This document shows, piece after piece, positions 44,564 through 54,011 of a stretch of 64,000 bases of DNA. The stretch covers positions 1,228,606-1,292,605 of the forward strand of contig CAJINV010000001.1 of the NCBI GenBank assembly GCA_905178155.1, read 5' to 3'. The position numbers and the translations under genes were made by a program. The stretch comes from Amoebophrya sp. A120. Taxonomy: Eukaryota > Sar > Dinophyceae > Syndiniales > Amoebophryaceae. The notes under the pieces were generated by a model. It made no database searches. It saw nothing but the letters and a program-made list of their open reading frames with translations, and had not been told where the DNA came from. Position 1 is the first letter of the stretch. Every line of letters starts with the position of its first letter.

Positions 44564-46903
44564 ATGTCCAGCCCTGACGAGGATAATATCGATATCCTCA
44601 GCACAATCTTGAAAGAACCCGAAGTAGAACAGAATCGAAATAAGCATTCCCCCGTCTCCTCCTCTTTTCTCCTCCCCCCGGAGCAAAAAGTGATGTCGGC
44701 GCAGCGGAGCAAGTACGACATCAACTTCCTGCAAGTTGCGGATGGCAAGCCCTTCCAGCTGTCCGACTTTTCCGATCGACCATTAGTCGTGCACTTCTAC
44801 ACGATATGCATTGCAAATATGTCTGGGTCTGGAAGGATGCGAACTTGTGATGCGCATTTCACAACACAGACAAATCTCTCATGCATAGGCAGCAAAAGGC
44901 GCCCATTTCCTGTCACCAAAATGGGGGATTTGTCATGCGGATTAAGCAACGCGGAAGCTTCTCGAAATCTGTGATGCTAGGGCTTCCATGACAGACATTT
45001 TGTGTCGTGCAGGAACAGCATGACAAAAATCTGCATTCTTCCAGACCCAGACATTTTTGCATTTGATACACGAGCTGAGGCGGGTGTTGGCCCTGCGCCA
45101 AACAGATGGAGCGGTGGGCGTCCAGCGACAAGTACTTCTATCGTAAGGAAAAATCCCCCCTCCCCATATTGAAAGCGTATCCGTCTGAAAATTTGTGATG
45201 TGCATTTGTGACCTCAAATCCTGTCTGTCTTGCAAGAAGGCAAGTCCAGAGAGCGCCCCGCATTTTGCAGGCGGTTTGTGATGCTGTTGGGCTTAGAGCA
45301 TACACGTTTGCCATGCTAGGCACCTACGTCAAAACCTCTCGACTGAGGCTTGACATATGCCTGCAGTCCTCTACTGCAAGACAAATGTGATTTGTGTATG
45401 GAAATCCAGCATCAGAAACGTCGTTTCGATATGGGGAGGGGGCATTTTTCATTTTGATAACTTTCAGACCGCGTACTTTGTCTGCGTGTGCGTCCAGTAT
45501 GACCGCCGCCACCCGCACGGGTTGCCCATGCAGATGGGTGCTGAAACACGGTTCCAACATGCGATCAACGGGTATTGCAACGCGGAATCGGCCCTGCCCC
45601 GGTACGGCCAGCTCGGCTGCCAGGGCTTCGTCATGTTTGACCGGAATTTAGAAATGAAGCACGCGGAGACCAGCAGCTTCCTGCAGGTGAAGCAGTTGGC
45701 TTTTGAAAACGTGGAGCAGCTGCTGGACAGCATGATCCAGCGGGACGCAATTCCACCTTTCTTGTGTCCGGGCGAGATGTGCGTGATCCAAAAATTAGAG
45801 AACCGCAAGGACCTGAATGGCCGCAACGTGATCTGCTTACAAAGCGCCGACGACAACACCTACGTCGTGACCCCCGGCGGGGGAAAGCAGCTGCGGCTGA
45901 AGGCGGAAAATTTACGGAACGTCACGAGAACGACGGTGCAGCCTTCTTGCGCGATGAATAGTTCTAACGGTGTGAAAGAGTGCAACGGCTGCGACGACGG
46001 TTCAAGGACATCTCGTGGGCAGGAAGGCGAAGTGCCGTCCTGCACGCCGTCTGCACCAAAGCCCGCCGCACAGACCGGCGCGGTGCCGTCCTGTATAGAC
46101 GGAGCCTGTCCGAAACCACCGGTGAGTAGTAGTCAACAGCAAAATGCTGGTGCTCCAGTCGTTTCCGCCCACGCCGGATACCCGACCCAGGACAAATCCG
46201 CTATTGAGGCGGAGCAAGCGTGGGCGCGGTGCAAGAACCTGCTGAACACGCAGGAAAAACACCATCTAGGCATCGAGGAGATGGACGAACAGCATGAGCA
46301 GTGCTTCGGCACTTTGAAACAATTAGTGAAGAAGAAGACCGCGGACGCGCTTCTAGCAGTGGAGCAATCCTTCCGGGCCCACTTCGAGGATGAGGAGGCG
46401 ACGTGGAAGAAATACGGCTTCGGGAACGGCAAGGAAAAGTTTTCCGCGACGAAATCGCACATTGAGGAGCACGAACGCGTGTTGTTGGAACTGGTGAATT
46501 ACTACAAGATTTTAAAAACAGAAGAAGGAACTGGGACGGCGGGCATTACCACCGTCGCCGCGTGCTTTACCGAGCAGTTGTTAAAGGAGTTTTTTTCGCA
46601 CATCGAAGACTACGACTCCAAGTACGAGCAGGCGATCAAGGAGGCGATGGTATGGAGAGAAAAAAGTTTGTCACAGTCACTATCTTGCAGGTTTTGCATA
46701 TACAAATTTTTTGAGCATCACAGCTTTTCTTTGTATTGCAGAAACAGTAGGGAAATCCCTTATGAAGTTTGGCTGTGATGCATTTTTACGCATGACAGAA
46801 AATTTTGTATTGCAAAATAAATGCGCATGAGTGATCGTGACGAACATTTTTTGTTTGATAGATGGCGGACGAGAAGTACTGCTGCACCGAGGCCAGCGCC
46901 TAG
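44564..46903 (+). CDS. Thioredoxin-like / SH3-like / hemerythrin fusion protein
   Basis: Exons 44564-44804, 45080-45138, 45465-46650, 46866-46903; 507 residues. All three gaps are introners. Domain 1 (about residues 45-185): a thioredoxin-like fold with LVVHFYTSGCWPCAKQME and later GCQGFVMFDRN; the C-W-P-C pair is a plausible redox site. Domain 2 (about 215-265): a beta segment KDLNGRNVICLQSADDNTYV...LRLKAENL, like the small SH3-like modules of MYND/ankyrin proteins. Domain 3 (about 365-490): hemerythrin, with MDEQHEQCF, HFEDEEATWKKYGF, HIEEHERVLLEL and HIEDYDSKY supplying the expected five His plus Glu and Asp diiron ligands. It may sense or buffer oxygen, nitric oxide or iron, coupled to thiol redox. 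Exact TSD excision of the first introner leaves an in-frame TGA at 45076, so I use an AG acceptor 6 nt further on. Confidence 0.75.
44805..45068 (+). mobile_element. Introner, family A, next to an in-frame TGA
   Basis: TIR TATGCATTGCAAATATGTCT with GGGTCTGG and right end CCAGACCCAGACATTTTTGC. Perfect TSD CACGA at 44800-44804 and 45069-45073. Plain excision gives FYTS-stop-GGCWPC; use of the AG at 45078-45079 gives FYTS-GCWPC. Confidence 0.9.
45139..45459 (+). mobile_element. Introner, family C, imperfect TSD
   Basis: TIR core AAAATCCCCCCTCCCCATAT at the left and ATATGGGGAGGGGGCATTTT at the right. TSD ACTTC (45134-45138) / ACTTT (45460-45464). Excision joins SSDKYF-QTAYFVCV in frame. Confidence 0.9.
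46651..46860 (+). mobile_element. Introner, family E
   Basis: TIR AGTTTGTCACAGTCAC near the left end pairs with GTGATCGTGACGAACA near the right. Perfect TSD GATGG at 46646-46650 and 46861-46865. Excision joins IKEAM-ADEKYCC, close to the C terminus. Confidence 0.88.
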
Positions 46904-47027
46904 GGCACAGTGGTGGAAACTACAGTGGTCGAGTCTTTCTCATTACTTTACTCACCGGTGATGAAGATGCCGTTCTTGTGCAGCTGCCCGTGGTTGTCGC
47001 GATCAACACCCGAAGGAGCAGATGAAC

Positions 47028-47073
47028 TGATTCTAACTCTTCACACGACGAGATGGACAACAAGAATGCCGCC
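47028..47073 (+). repeat. 46-bp duplicated coding-like segment, copy 1
   Basis: Identical to 48954-48999 (TGATTCTAACTCTTCACACG to GCCGCC). In one frame both read DSNSSHDEMDNKNAA, so the two lie in related exons or exon fragments. Confidence 0.85.
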
Positions 47074-47700
47074 ATCTATCCCGGTCCTCAGCTCTATCCC
47101 GGTGGGAACAGATCCTCAGCGACTGTCCCGAGCAGCTCAGTGATGAGAATGTGTCCAGGCGGATTAGGTTGGCCTGCCAGGATATCCCACGAAAAAACTG
47201 TTTCACTGTAATGATTTTGCAAGTTTTGCATTACAAGTTTGTTCTGCATTACAGAGAAAATTTGCCATGCGAGATTCCTAAGGGAAAACAAAGCTAAAAA
47301 GCCATTGTCTTGCATGTGTAGCAAGACAAACACTTGTGAAAAACATTTTCTGCATTACAAGTTTACAGTGAAACAGTTTTTTCTGGCGATACAGGAGTTC
47401 AAAGTGCGTCTGACCGGAATGAATATCCCGCAATGCCCGGGCCTGTCCTACCGCGCAACCAGTCATGTTATGAGAATATGAACTGCAAAAGTATCGTACT
47501 CGTATAAATGCATGACAAATTCCCTCAGCATGAGAAATAAAATTTGTAATGCAGATTTGGCTTGGAAACAAGATTGTAATGCAAGACTTGCGTTAGCATT
47601 TGTACGAGTACGATACTTTTGCACAGGATAGAGAATTGATATAAACAACTTCAAACTCGTCCCGCTCTGCGCTGCCCAAGGGTCGTGGTGGCTTTATTGA
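47053..47700 (+). CDS. Gene fragment with two rare-family introners
   Basis: Removing two introners leaves 47112-47182, 47397-47476 and 47636-47700 as one frame: ILSDCPEQLSDENVSRR, IRLACQEFKVRLTG, MNIPQCPGLSYRATSHVMR, then IDINNFKLVPLCAAQGSWWLY and a stop. The frame is open upstream only to about 47037 and has no ATG there. The ATG at 47053 is in another frame. A short tandem (CTATCCCGGT twice, 47077-47106) lies between them. An upstream exon or a frameshift must be missing. No family is recognised; the duplicated DSNSSHDEMDNKNAA segment overlaps its left part. Confidence 0.4.
47183..47391 (+). mobile_element. Introner, family F
   Basis: TIR AAAAAACTGTTTCACTGTAA at the left and TTACAGTGAAACAGTTTTTT at the right, perfect over 20 bp. 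Perfect TSD CAGGA at 47178-47182 and 47392-47396. Excision joins RLACQ-EFKVRL. Confidence 0.92.
47477..47630 (+). mobile_element. Introner, family G, short
   Basis: TIR GCAAAAGTATCGTACTCGTA and TACGAGTACGATACTTTTGC, perfect over 20 bp. Perfect TSD GAGAA at 47472-47476 and 47631-47635. Only 154 bp, so nearly a hairpin. Excision joins HVMR-IDINNF. Confidence 0.92.
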
Positions 47701-47981
47701 TGTATAGTAAGTAGTTGTTCATCAGCAGCGCCGAAAGCTGGAACTTCTGCTTGGAAGGCTTGTTTCTGTGTCGATAGCGCTGCGTATGTGTATGATCAAC
47801 GTTCTTCGCGGCCAGCGCTGCAAATATGGGCAGAGTCCTCATAAACAACTTGCTTTCTCACTGTCGTCCAGTCGAGTTGTTCTTGAAAAGAAATGAATGC
47901 AGGATGGAGCAGCTGGAAGCACATGCATTAAAATTGTCTGGGATATGGGGACGAAGTTGGGCTTTCTCATGTACTTCTACA
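47701..47981. other. Spacer before the duplicated SGNH-gene fragment
   Basis: No supported gene. Confidence 0.5.
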
Positions 47982-48801
47982 ATGGAGAAACAAGTTGAGA
48001 ACACCGACTTCTATGCGAACTACCACGGGCACACCGTGAGCGATCTCAATTAAGGCTCAAAAAAATCCATCCGCTCAACGGCTCTCAAAATGTTTTGAGA
48101 TTTTTTGAACCTTTTTGCGGGCCTTCATTTGTGATCATGCGCCTTTCGGGGCGGAAAAGGAGCTGGGAGCGTTTTATCATCGTTTCCCGCTCTTTCGCAA
48201 GACTCTGTGACTTGCAGAGCTTGCAAGTTTCTTTCAAACTTCAGCTGAAGTTCAAATTTGGCTTGAAGCTTTAAGTCAAATTTGAACTTCAAGTGAAGTT
48301 TGGAAGAACTGAACTAGTCCCACAAGTGGGTCCAACAAACAAATTTCCCAATAGGATTTGGCGTTTTCCGGACTTCTGTCGGACACCGCTGAAGGAGTAG
48401 AGCAAACAAATTTTGAGCAAAAAATTGAATACCTGCAAATGTATGCGAAACGGCGAAAGGTAGAAAAAGGCTGTCAAAATGGTCGCAGCTCGTGTTTTTT
48501 GATGCTCGACGGGGGGCGCTTTACAACCTACAGCCACAGCATCGGCGACGGCTTGCGAAGTGAAGCAGTGATGGGAGTACGGTCTCGCCAACCGCATTGC
48601 AACAGCTCGCGCACACAGATCGCGCAGAGTGCTCGGCCTTGCTCCTCGAATGCGAAGCGGGGCCCTATCGACTTTTCACCCCTTGCAAGAATTACTTCAG
48701 CAAACATTTTGGGAGCCGGGCTCCGAATGGATTTTTTTCACCCCTAACTCAAGCAGCTTGTGCGAAATCTGCGCAGCGCGGGGAGGCGCCGCTTCATCTA
48801 A
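47982..48801 (+). pseudogene. Truncated paralogue of the SGNH gene 5' end, without introners
   Basis: 47982-48049 plus 48753-48801 reads MEKQVENTDFYANYHGHTVS, then DLKQLVRNLRSAGRRRFI and a stop. It matches the spliced start of the gene at 55114 with one amino-acid change and several synonymous ones. The copy lacks the family C introner that the 55114 gene carries after LVR. It is interrupted after codon DL by a 698-bp TIR element. Homology ends at TTCATCT, exactly where the second introner of the intact gene sits. Confidence 0.75.
48050..48747 (+). mobile_element. 698-bp TIR element with 5-bp TSD
   Basis: Left end TTAAGGCTCAAAAAAATCCA; reverse complement of the right end TTAGGGGTGAAAAAAATCCA, matching about 16 of 20. 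Perfect TSD CTCAA at 48045-48049 and 48748-48752. The interior holds a long imperfect hairpin (GAAGTTCAAATTT...AAATTTGAACTTC, about 48245-48297). A 129-codon frame (48358-48747) has no domain. No transposase is recognised, so it looks non-autonomous. It differs from the introner TIRs but shares the TSD length. Confidence 0.75.
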
Positions 48802-48858
48802 CTTCGGTGAAAGCCGTGCAAGAAGTCCACCCGTGGTGAATGGAGAAGCTGCAGCTGC

Positions 48859-49092
48859 ATGGGAAGCGCTTGCGACCTTTCTCCAGATCCAGAACTGCTT
48901 GCTGTGGATTCGGCACCCCTCAAAAATATGGAAGTGTCACTTTCGGAATTGCTTGATTCTAACTCTTCACACGACGAGATGGACAACAAGAATGCCGCCG
49001 CGAGTGGTTTTTTGCAACAAGTATCGATCTCTGAGTGGTTTACTGATATTATTCCTGAACGACCTGATCGTGATCATTGCTACAGAAGTTGA
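48859..49092 (+). CDS. Possible exon fragment, unknown
   Basis: ATG-started 77-codon frame with MEVSLSELLDSNSSHDEMDN and ISEWFTDIIPERPDRD. It contains copy 2 of the 46-bp duplicated segment in the coding-like frame. No domain and no splice support. Confidence 0.2.
   Translation: MGSACDLSPDPELLAVDSAPLKNMEVSLSELLDSNSSHDEMDNKNAAASGFLQQVSISEWFTDIIPERPDRDHCYRS
48954..48999 (+). repeat. 46-bp duplicated coding-like segment, copy 2
   Basis: Identical to 47028-47073; the flanks are unrelated. Confidence 0.85.
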
Positions 49093-49282
49093 GCAGGCTG
49101 TCCTCTTTAGCTGCGTCCTCCCGGTGCTACTAGCTCTACTGCGTGAAGGGGGTCGTGGCGGTGGCGGACGGTGTCCCAGAGCAGTGATCTTCGTATTATG
49201 ATCTTCCAACGACGACAAGACAAGTGAAAATCATTCTGGTGACAGGAGGACTCTGCAAGCCAGGTTCGTCTCCCTGGAACAA

Positions 49283-49888
49283 ATGAACTACACAGAACGA
49301 CCCCAAACCCTCGAAGATTATCCAGCCGTCCCAGTACAGACTTCTTCTGTAGAACAAGTTCTTGCAGATCATTCTGACGTAGGAGTTAAAGCCGGTCAAG
49401 AAGTGCAGACGCAGTTTGTCAATCAGTCGCGTGCTGTGTCGGAGAAGAAGAAGAAGAGGACTTACTACATTTTTCCTGAAGATTTTTCACAAGAACAATT
49501 CTTTTATGTGACGAGGATCCGGTCGATGTGGGGAATAAGACAGCTAGGCAACTACGAGCTGCGGAGCGTTGCTTTTTGTCTTTCCTCTCTACGCGACTAC
49601 AGATGCTCTGATTTTTTCGATTTTATTCTACTGTTAGGTGTAGTTGTCTTCTTCATCAGGAAGAACTACAAGTCAAGTTCTTTTTCTGGCTCAGCCGAAG
49701 GATTGATGGCACTAGCTACTGGCACTCTTGGAATGGTGGACGAGATGGATCTTCTTCTACAACTTCTTGAAAGGTTGCTGGATTTTTCCTGCAGCAGCAG
49801 AAGCCTGTCACCAAGCTCGAATGAAGATCATGCCTCCAAAGCGGAGTGGAGGTCAGGCACTGACATTGTGGTTGTGCCATGGCTCTAG
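49283..49888 (+). CDS. Possible orphan ORF
   Basis: ATG-started 201-codon frame with one hydrophobic segment (FILLLGVVVFFI). No family and no introner; it sits in the scrambled region. It may be chance. Confidence 0.2.
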   Translation: MNYTERPQTLEDYPAVPVQTSSVEQVLADHSDVGVKAGQEVQTQFVNQSRAVSEKKKKRTYYIFPEDFSQEQFFYVTRIRSMWGIRQLGNYELRSVAFCLSSLRDYRCSDFFDFILLLGVVVFFIRKNYKSSSFSGSAEGLMALATGTLGMVDEMDLLLQLLERLLDFSCSSRSLSPSSNEDHASKAEWRSGTDIVVVPWL

Positions 49889-50460
49889 TATACTTCAGAT
49901 AAGTAAGTGCTTCTCCTGTTCCGGTTCATACTCAGTGCTTACGCGCCTGCTTCGTTTGTCAAGCATTCGGCTCAACATCACGTACTGAGACTGGCGTATG
50001 TGATTCATGTAGGGCAAGAACCAAAACCAATGCAGGAGTGATTGGATCGAACTACCCTTCTTGATTTTACTCGAAGATCTATAACGCTCAAGATTCACGG
50101 CGATCTTACTTCTCGTTCTTCTCCGATCTGAAAGAGTGCGCGTTAAGTAGTGTGAGCTTGTTCCTTGTTCTTCAACTAGCATGTACCTGCGTAGCGGTCG
50201 AAAGTAAAAAAAGAAGCAGTGCTGCAGCGCTCTGACAATTCGTTTTTTGTATGAATCAGTACTCACATTTTTTTTTTCGCAAGAAATATTAGTCCCTCTC
50301 GGCATCCCCGGGTCCGTTTTTCTTCTCTACGTACTTGTTCACTTTCGCATCTAGTTTTATCGTCCCTCGTTTGATGCTGTGAACCCTGTGCTGTCTGTCT
50401 TCTATCCGTCATCTAAGCTACACCGAATTTTGATCGACATACAACAAATTTCTCGGCAAC
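49889..50460. other. Intergenic
   Basis: No supported gene. Confidence 0.5.
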
Positions 50461-50685
50461 ATGTACCCTGCCTCGCCACTGTGGATCCGCAACTTGGCGG
50501 GTAAAACCGTTGCGATGACGCTGGATACCTCCAAGTACAAAGTCATCAAAGACCTGTCCTGTTGGGATGTGGTGAGGACGAGTTTCTACGAAGACAAACT
50601 TCTCCCTCCCGTCCACCGCATCAAGTGGTACAAGCATTACGAGGGAGATGGAACTGCAGCAGCCGACGAGGGGGAAGTAACGTCG

Positions 50686-50727
50686 GACAACGGCGATTAT
50701 ATGCAGGAAGATGATGAAAACACGCCG
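50686..50727 (+). repeat. About 43-bp direct repeat, copy 1 (insert flank)
   Basis: GACAACGGCGATTATATG...GATGATGAAAACACGCCG. Near-identical strings occur at 52499-52541 and, partly tandem, at 51779-51837. Confidence 0.85.
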
Positions 50728-51081
50728 GGTATATGGAAGGAATTGAAGGTGGAAGTTGAAGGAAAAAGAAGTCGGGTTAGTTGTTTATCGAAGGTCGGGT
50801 AGTTGTGTATTGAAGGTTCCTCCTCATCGGTATTGAAGTTTCTCCCTTTAAAAGAAGTTGTTTCTCGGCTTGAAGTATGCGATGTTTCGGTTTGAACTAT
50901 TAACATTTCGGATCGAAATACTTATAAAGAAAAACGGAAATGCAAAAATCGCAGCTCGAAAAATTACAACTTTCAAATGCAAAAGTCACAAGTTCGGATC
51001 AAAAGTCATTTTTTGCGAAGAGCTGTTTTCTTGATTTCAAAGGGTCGTTTATGGTCTACTTTTCTAAGTTGTCCATTCATA

Positions 51082-51660
51082 AAGTGGTGATGTTTTTTGG
51101 TTTTAAGGCGGCCGAATATGGAAACTTCGAAGATCAACAGAGAAGCTTCATAATTGGCAGACGGACGTGAACGTGTTTGTGTTGATTTTCCCTGGTCGTA
51201 ACGACGTTTCAGACTTGCGGAAGTCCAAGTCGGTGCTCTCAGAAATAGAGCTTGTCGGTAGTTGTACCAGTGGGGGAAGAGGAAATGTCTTGAGTTTCCG
51301 ACTTCTGGTATCGGAATTCAGTCGGTCTCGGTACGACAGTGAAGCCCACGTGAATCAACCACAGAATAAGACACCGAGTCACTTCGTCCTGCTGATCCGC
51401 TTCATCCGCAGGAGGAGAATGTGGAAGATGATCGAAACAAACTTTAGTACAGACAAGAAAATGTTCTTGTTCATCAAACCGGTACTATCTTCGTTGTAAG
51501 GTGACGGGGAGCAGGCATTTTCACCGCTGATCATCGCAGGGAGCGCAACAAGTAAATATCTACCACCTCGGACAGTTCATTCAAGAGCATATATCTCCTT
51601 TATTTGTCCCGGCGGTGCGCCTTGCAAGAAGTACTCTGAACGAGAGACGTAGTTGGGAAA
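51082..51660 (+). repeat. Segmental duplication, copy 1
   Basis: About 580 bp closely matching 54371-54957 with small indels and substitutions. It lies inside the insert that splits the 50461 gene. Confidence 0.8.
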
Positions 51661-51702
51661 AATATAATATTTTGAAACTAGCTACTACGTCGAAACAAAA
51701 AT

Positions 51703-51763
51703 GGAGAAACAAGTTGAGAACACCGACTTCTATGCGAACTACCACGGGCACACCGTGAACGAT
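51703..51763 (+). pseudogene. Second truncated copy of the SGNH-gene first exon
   Basis: ATGGAGAAACAAGTTGAGAA onward matches 55114 through HTVND, then breaks into a GGCGATTATATGGAG tandem. Confidence 0.8.
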
Positions 51764-51959
51764 CATATTATATGGAGACAACGGCGATTATATGGAGGAC
51801 AACGGCGATTATATGGAGGAAGATGAAAACACGCCGCAGCACACGATCAGGAGTGGTTAGCATCCGGCCACCTCGTACTTCGAAAAAACTTCAAAAAGAC
51901 TTCAAAGATGAGTTCAGTGCGAGTTCAATACGAACGCCGACAAAATCCTATATTTACCA

Positions 51960-52320
51960 TAAAGTCATTTGACCTGTTGCAAAATCGAAGAGAGCCAGCG
52001 TCTCTGTCGAAAGTCAGCTGACTTTGCGTGGAGTTTGCAATAACTCAAATGACTTTTTGCGGAATTTGCACCAAAAAAAGTCAATTGACTTTGTGCTAAT
52101 TTCATGAAAAGTCAAATGCCTTTTCCTGAATTCGGCTCATTTCAAAGACAGGCAGCAAAAGTTTGAAGAATGTGCCCAATTTTTTTGCAGAAGTCAGTTG
52201 ACTTTTCTGGAAATTAGCATAAAGTCAATTGACTTTTTTTGATGCAAATTCCGCACAAAGTCATTTGACCTTACCTGGAAGTTGTCAGAAGTCAAGTGAC
52301 CTGCGCCCTTTTTGAAGTCA
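51960..52320. repeat. Cluster of AGTCA-NN-TGACT palindromes
   Basis: About eight palindromic or half-palindromic sites within 360 bp, for example AAAGTCAATTGACTTT, AGTCAGCTGACTTT and AAAGTCATTTGACC, at uneven spacing. The interval lies within the 1.8-kb insert. Confidence 0.7.
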
Positions 52321-52498
52321 ACGGATTTGGGCAAATTATTGAACTCGGATTGAACTCGTAATGAACTCGCTTTTGAGCTCGTGCTCCGGTCTTTTTGAAA
52401 ACTCTAAAAGTACGAGGTGGTCCCGTGCTAAGAGTCCCGGACAACGGCTAAGAGTCTAAAAGTACGAGGTGGTCCCGTGCGAAGTACGAGGTGGTCCC

Positions 52499-52541
52499 GG
52501 ACAACGGCGATTATATGGGGGAAGATGATGAAAACACGCCG
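52499..52541 (+). repeat. About 43-bp direct repeat, right insert flank
   Basis: Matches 50686-50727; preceded by a tandem of AAGTACGAGGTGGTCCCG units (about 52408-52498). Confidence 0.8.
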
Positions 52542-53074
52542 CAGCACACGATCAGGAGTGGTCCTTCGCAAAGTCATGGACGAAATAAAGGCGCCCGGAC
52601 CCGGAGGACCTCCAACGAGGTGTCAATGTCGCCGTCGGACCAGGAAACCGTAGCACCGGAAGAAGAGGATAGCCACTACGTCGAGGAGGAAGTAGACTAC
52701 AGCAGTCCGCGCCAAACACAGCAGGACCATTTATCCCCCCGAGCTGCTGAAAGACGACACGGAAATTGACTTCCAAGACACGACGGGCAACATGGTTTAC
52801 CAGTTTCTCGTAGTGACCCAAGAATCGCTGGACGAAGAGGTAGCGGATGCGCTGCGAAGAAAAGCCGTGGAGAGGTTGGAGAAGCAAAAGGACAACAACT
52901 TCATGACATGGAAAAACGTCTACGACATAGACCATTTGTCAGGTTCTCCACTCAACGCACCATCGCATTATGTTTACGTTCCACCGGGAGTTTCTGGAAA
53001 CAATGGCAATCCAGTGGTGACGCCCGAGAACCTCCACACTCTGCCAATCAGCCAGTTATCTTTTCTGCCCGCGG

Positions 53075-53284
53075 TATGGGAACAATAAAGAAGCATCATG
53101 ACAATCATTTTTCTTTGCAAGTTTGGCATTTGTGAGGCATCCAAGAAATTTCTTGTTTGGCAGAACCACACCTAAAGTTTGAGTTTAAAGCTTTTCCAGA
53201 ATTTGAATTTATCGTATTGCAAAAGCAAAAATGCGCAAGAAACGTGATTGCGATGGTGTTTTTTTCTTGGATATGCAATCAGAG
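53075..53284 (+). mobile_element. Worn introner, family H
   Basis: Left TATGGGAACAATAAAGAAGC and the reverse complement of the right end (TATCCAAGAAAAAAACACCA) share a loose A-rich TIR ending CATC-GCAATCA. No clear TSD. Removing 53075-53284 joins SFLPA-VRNFEEDLL in frame. The interior carries CGTGATTGCGATGG. Confidence 0.5.
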
Positions 53285-53587
53285 TGCGCAACTTCGAGGA
53301 GGACTTACTGGTCCGTCCCGGCGAGCCCGATTTGAAGTGGATCCAGCGAACGGGGGACCTGCTCCTCAAACTGTCGCTGGACGAGGCGCGGAGCTTCGTG
53401 TACGACGGTTGGTGCGTCCGCATGTACGAAATGAACAAAGACCTGTTCAAGCTTGACCAAATGAAGCGGTTCCTGGAGTTTCGCCCCGGGGACGAGCGGA
53501 CCATCCTGCGCCTCTGCGAGGGTCTGCCCCTCTGCCCGCTTGGGTTTCCCTCGGAGGAGCTGCAGCGGATGATGCTCTCCGGGTTCC

Positions 53588-53740
53588 TATGCATTTTTGC
53601 AAAGTAACGTCCTAGTATAAATTGCATGTACAAATTTCGGCAAGAAGAAAAGTGGAATTTGTAATGCTGTTTCACCGTAGGAGGAAGATTTGTCATGCAT
53701 ATTTGCAATTAGTACGAGTGCGATACTTTTGCACAGCATA
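53588..53740 (+). mobile_element. Introner, family G, worn
   Basis: The right end TACGAGTGCGATACTTTTGC is the family G TIR; the left end (TATGCATTTTTGCAAAGTAA) is worn. TSD GTTCC (53583-53587) / GCTCC (53741-53745). Excision joins MMLSGF-HRNHNLNL in frame. Confidence 0.75.
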
Positions 53741-54011
53741 GCTCCACCGGAATCACAATTTGAATCTGCTGATCGCCCTGTTGGAGCTGCCGGCGAGTGA
53801 GTGGTCCAAACACGAGCAGGAGTTGAAGTGTCGGTGGTTCTGCCCATTCTACCGGGAAGATTTCGCGGAATGGGTGGTGGCCGGGTGTCTCGCCAGCATC
53901 ATCAGCTACGACCAGGCCACGCGTCACCCGGCGCCGGACATTCTGCGACTCTGGCAGGTCGCGCGGAAGGCCGCAGGGTATCCGGAGTATTCATGTACTA
54001 CTTTCGCGTAG

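Larger units (their letters stand above)
50461..54011 (+). pseudogene. Interrupted gene of unknown function (large insertion and frameshift)
   Basis: Segments in order: 50461-50727, 52542-53074, 53285-53587, 53746-54011. Together they encode roughly 455 residues: MYPASPLWIRNLAGKTVAMT at the start (weakly ubiquitin-like), an acidic linker, VYQFLVVTQESLDEEVADAL, RNFEEDLLVRPGEPDLKWIQ, and a final stretch with AEWVVAGCLASIISYD. A 1.8-kb insert sits after DENTP, flanked by about 43-bp direct repeats. The frame slips at a run of six C (52735-52740); with five C the frame would run on. The last two gaps are introner-like. It may be dying, or the assembly may carry a homopolymer error and the insert may be spliced as an intron. 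No known domain with confidence. Confidence 0.5.

Noticed and set aside
44564-46903. Bacterial contamination suggested by the hemerythrin domain
   Set aside because: The gene contains three introners of the same kinds as its neighbours, so it belongs to this genome.
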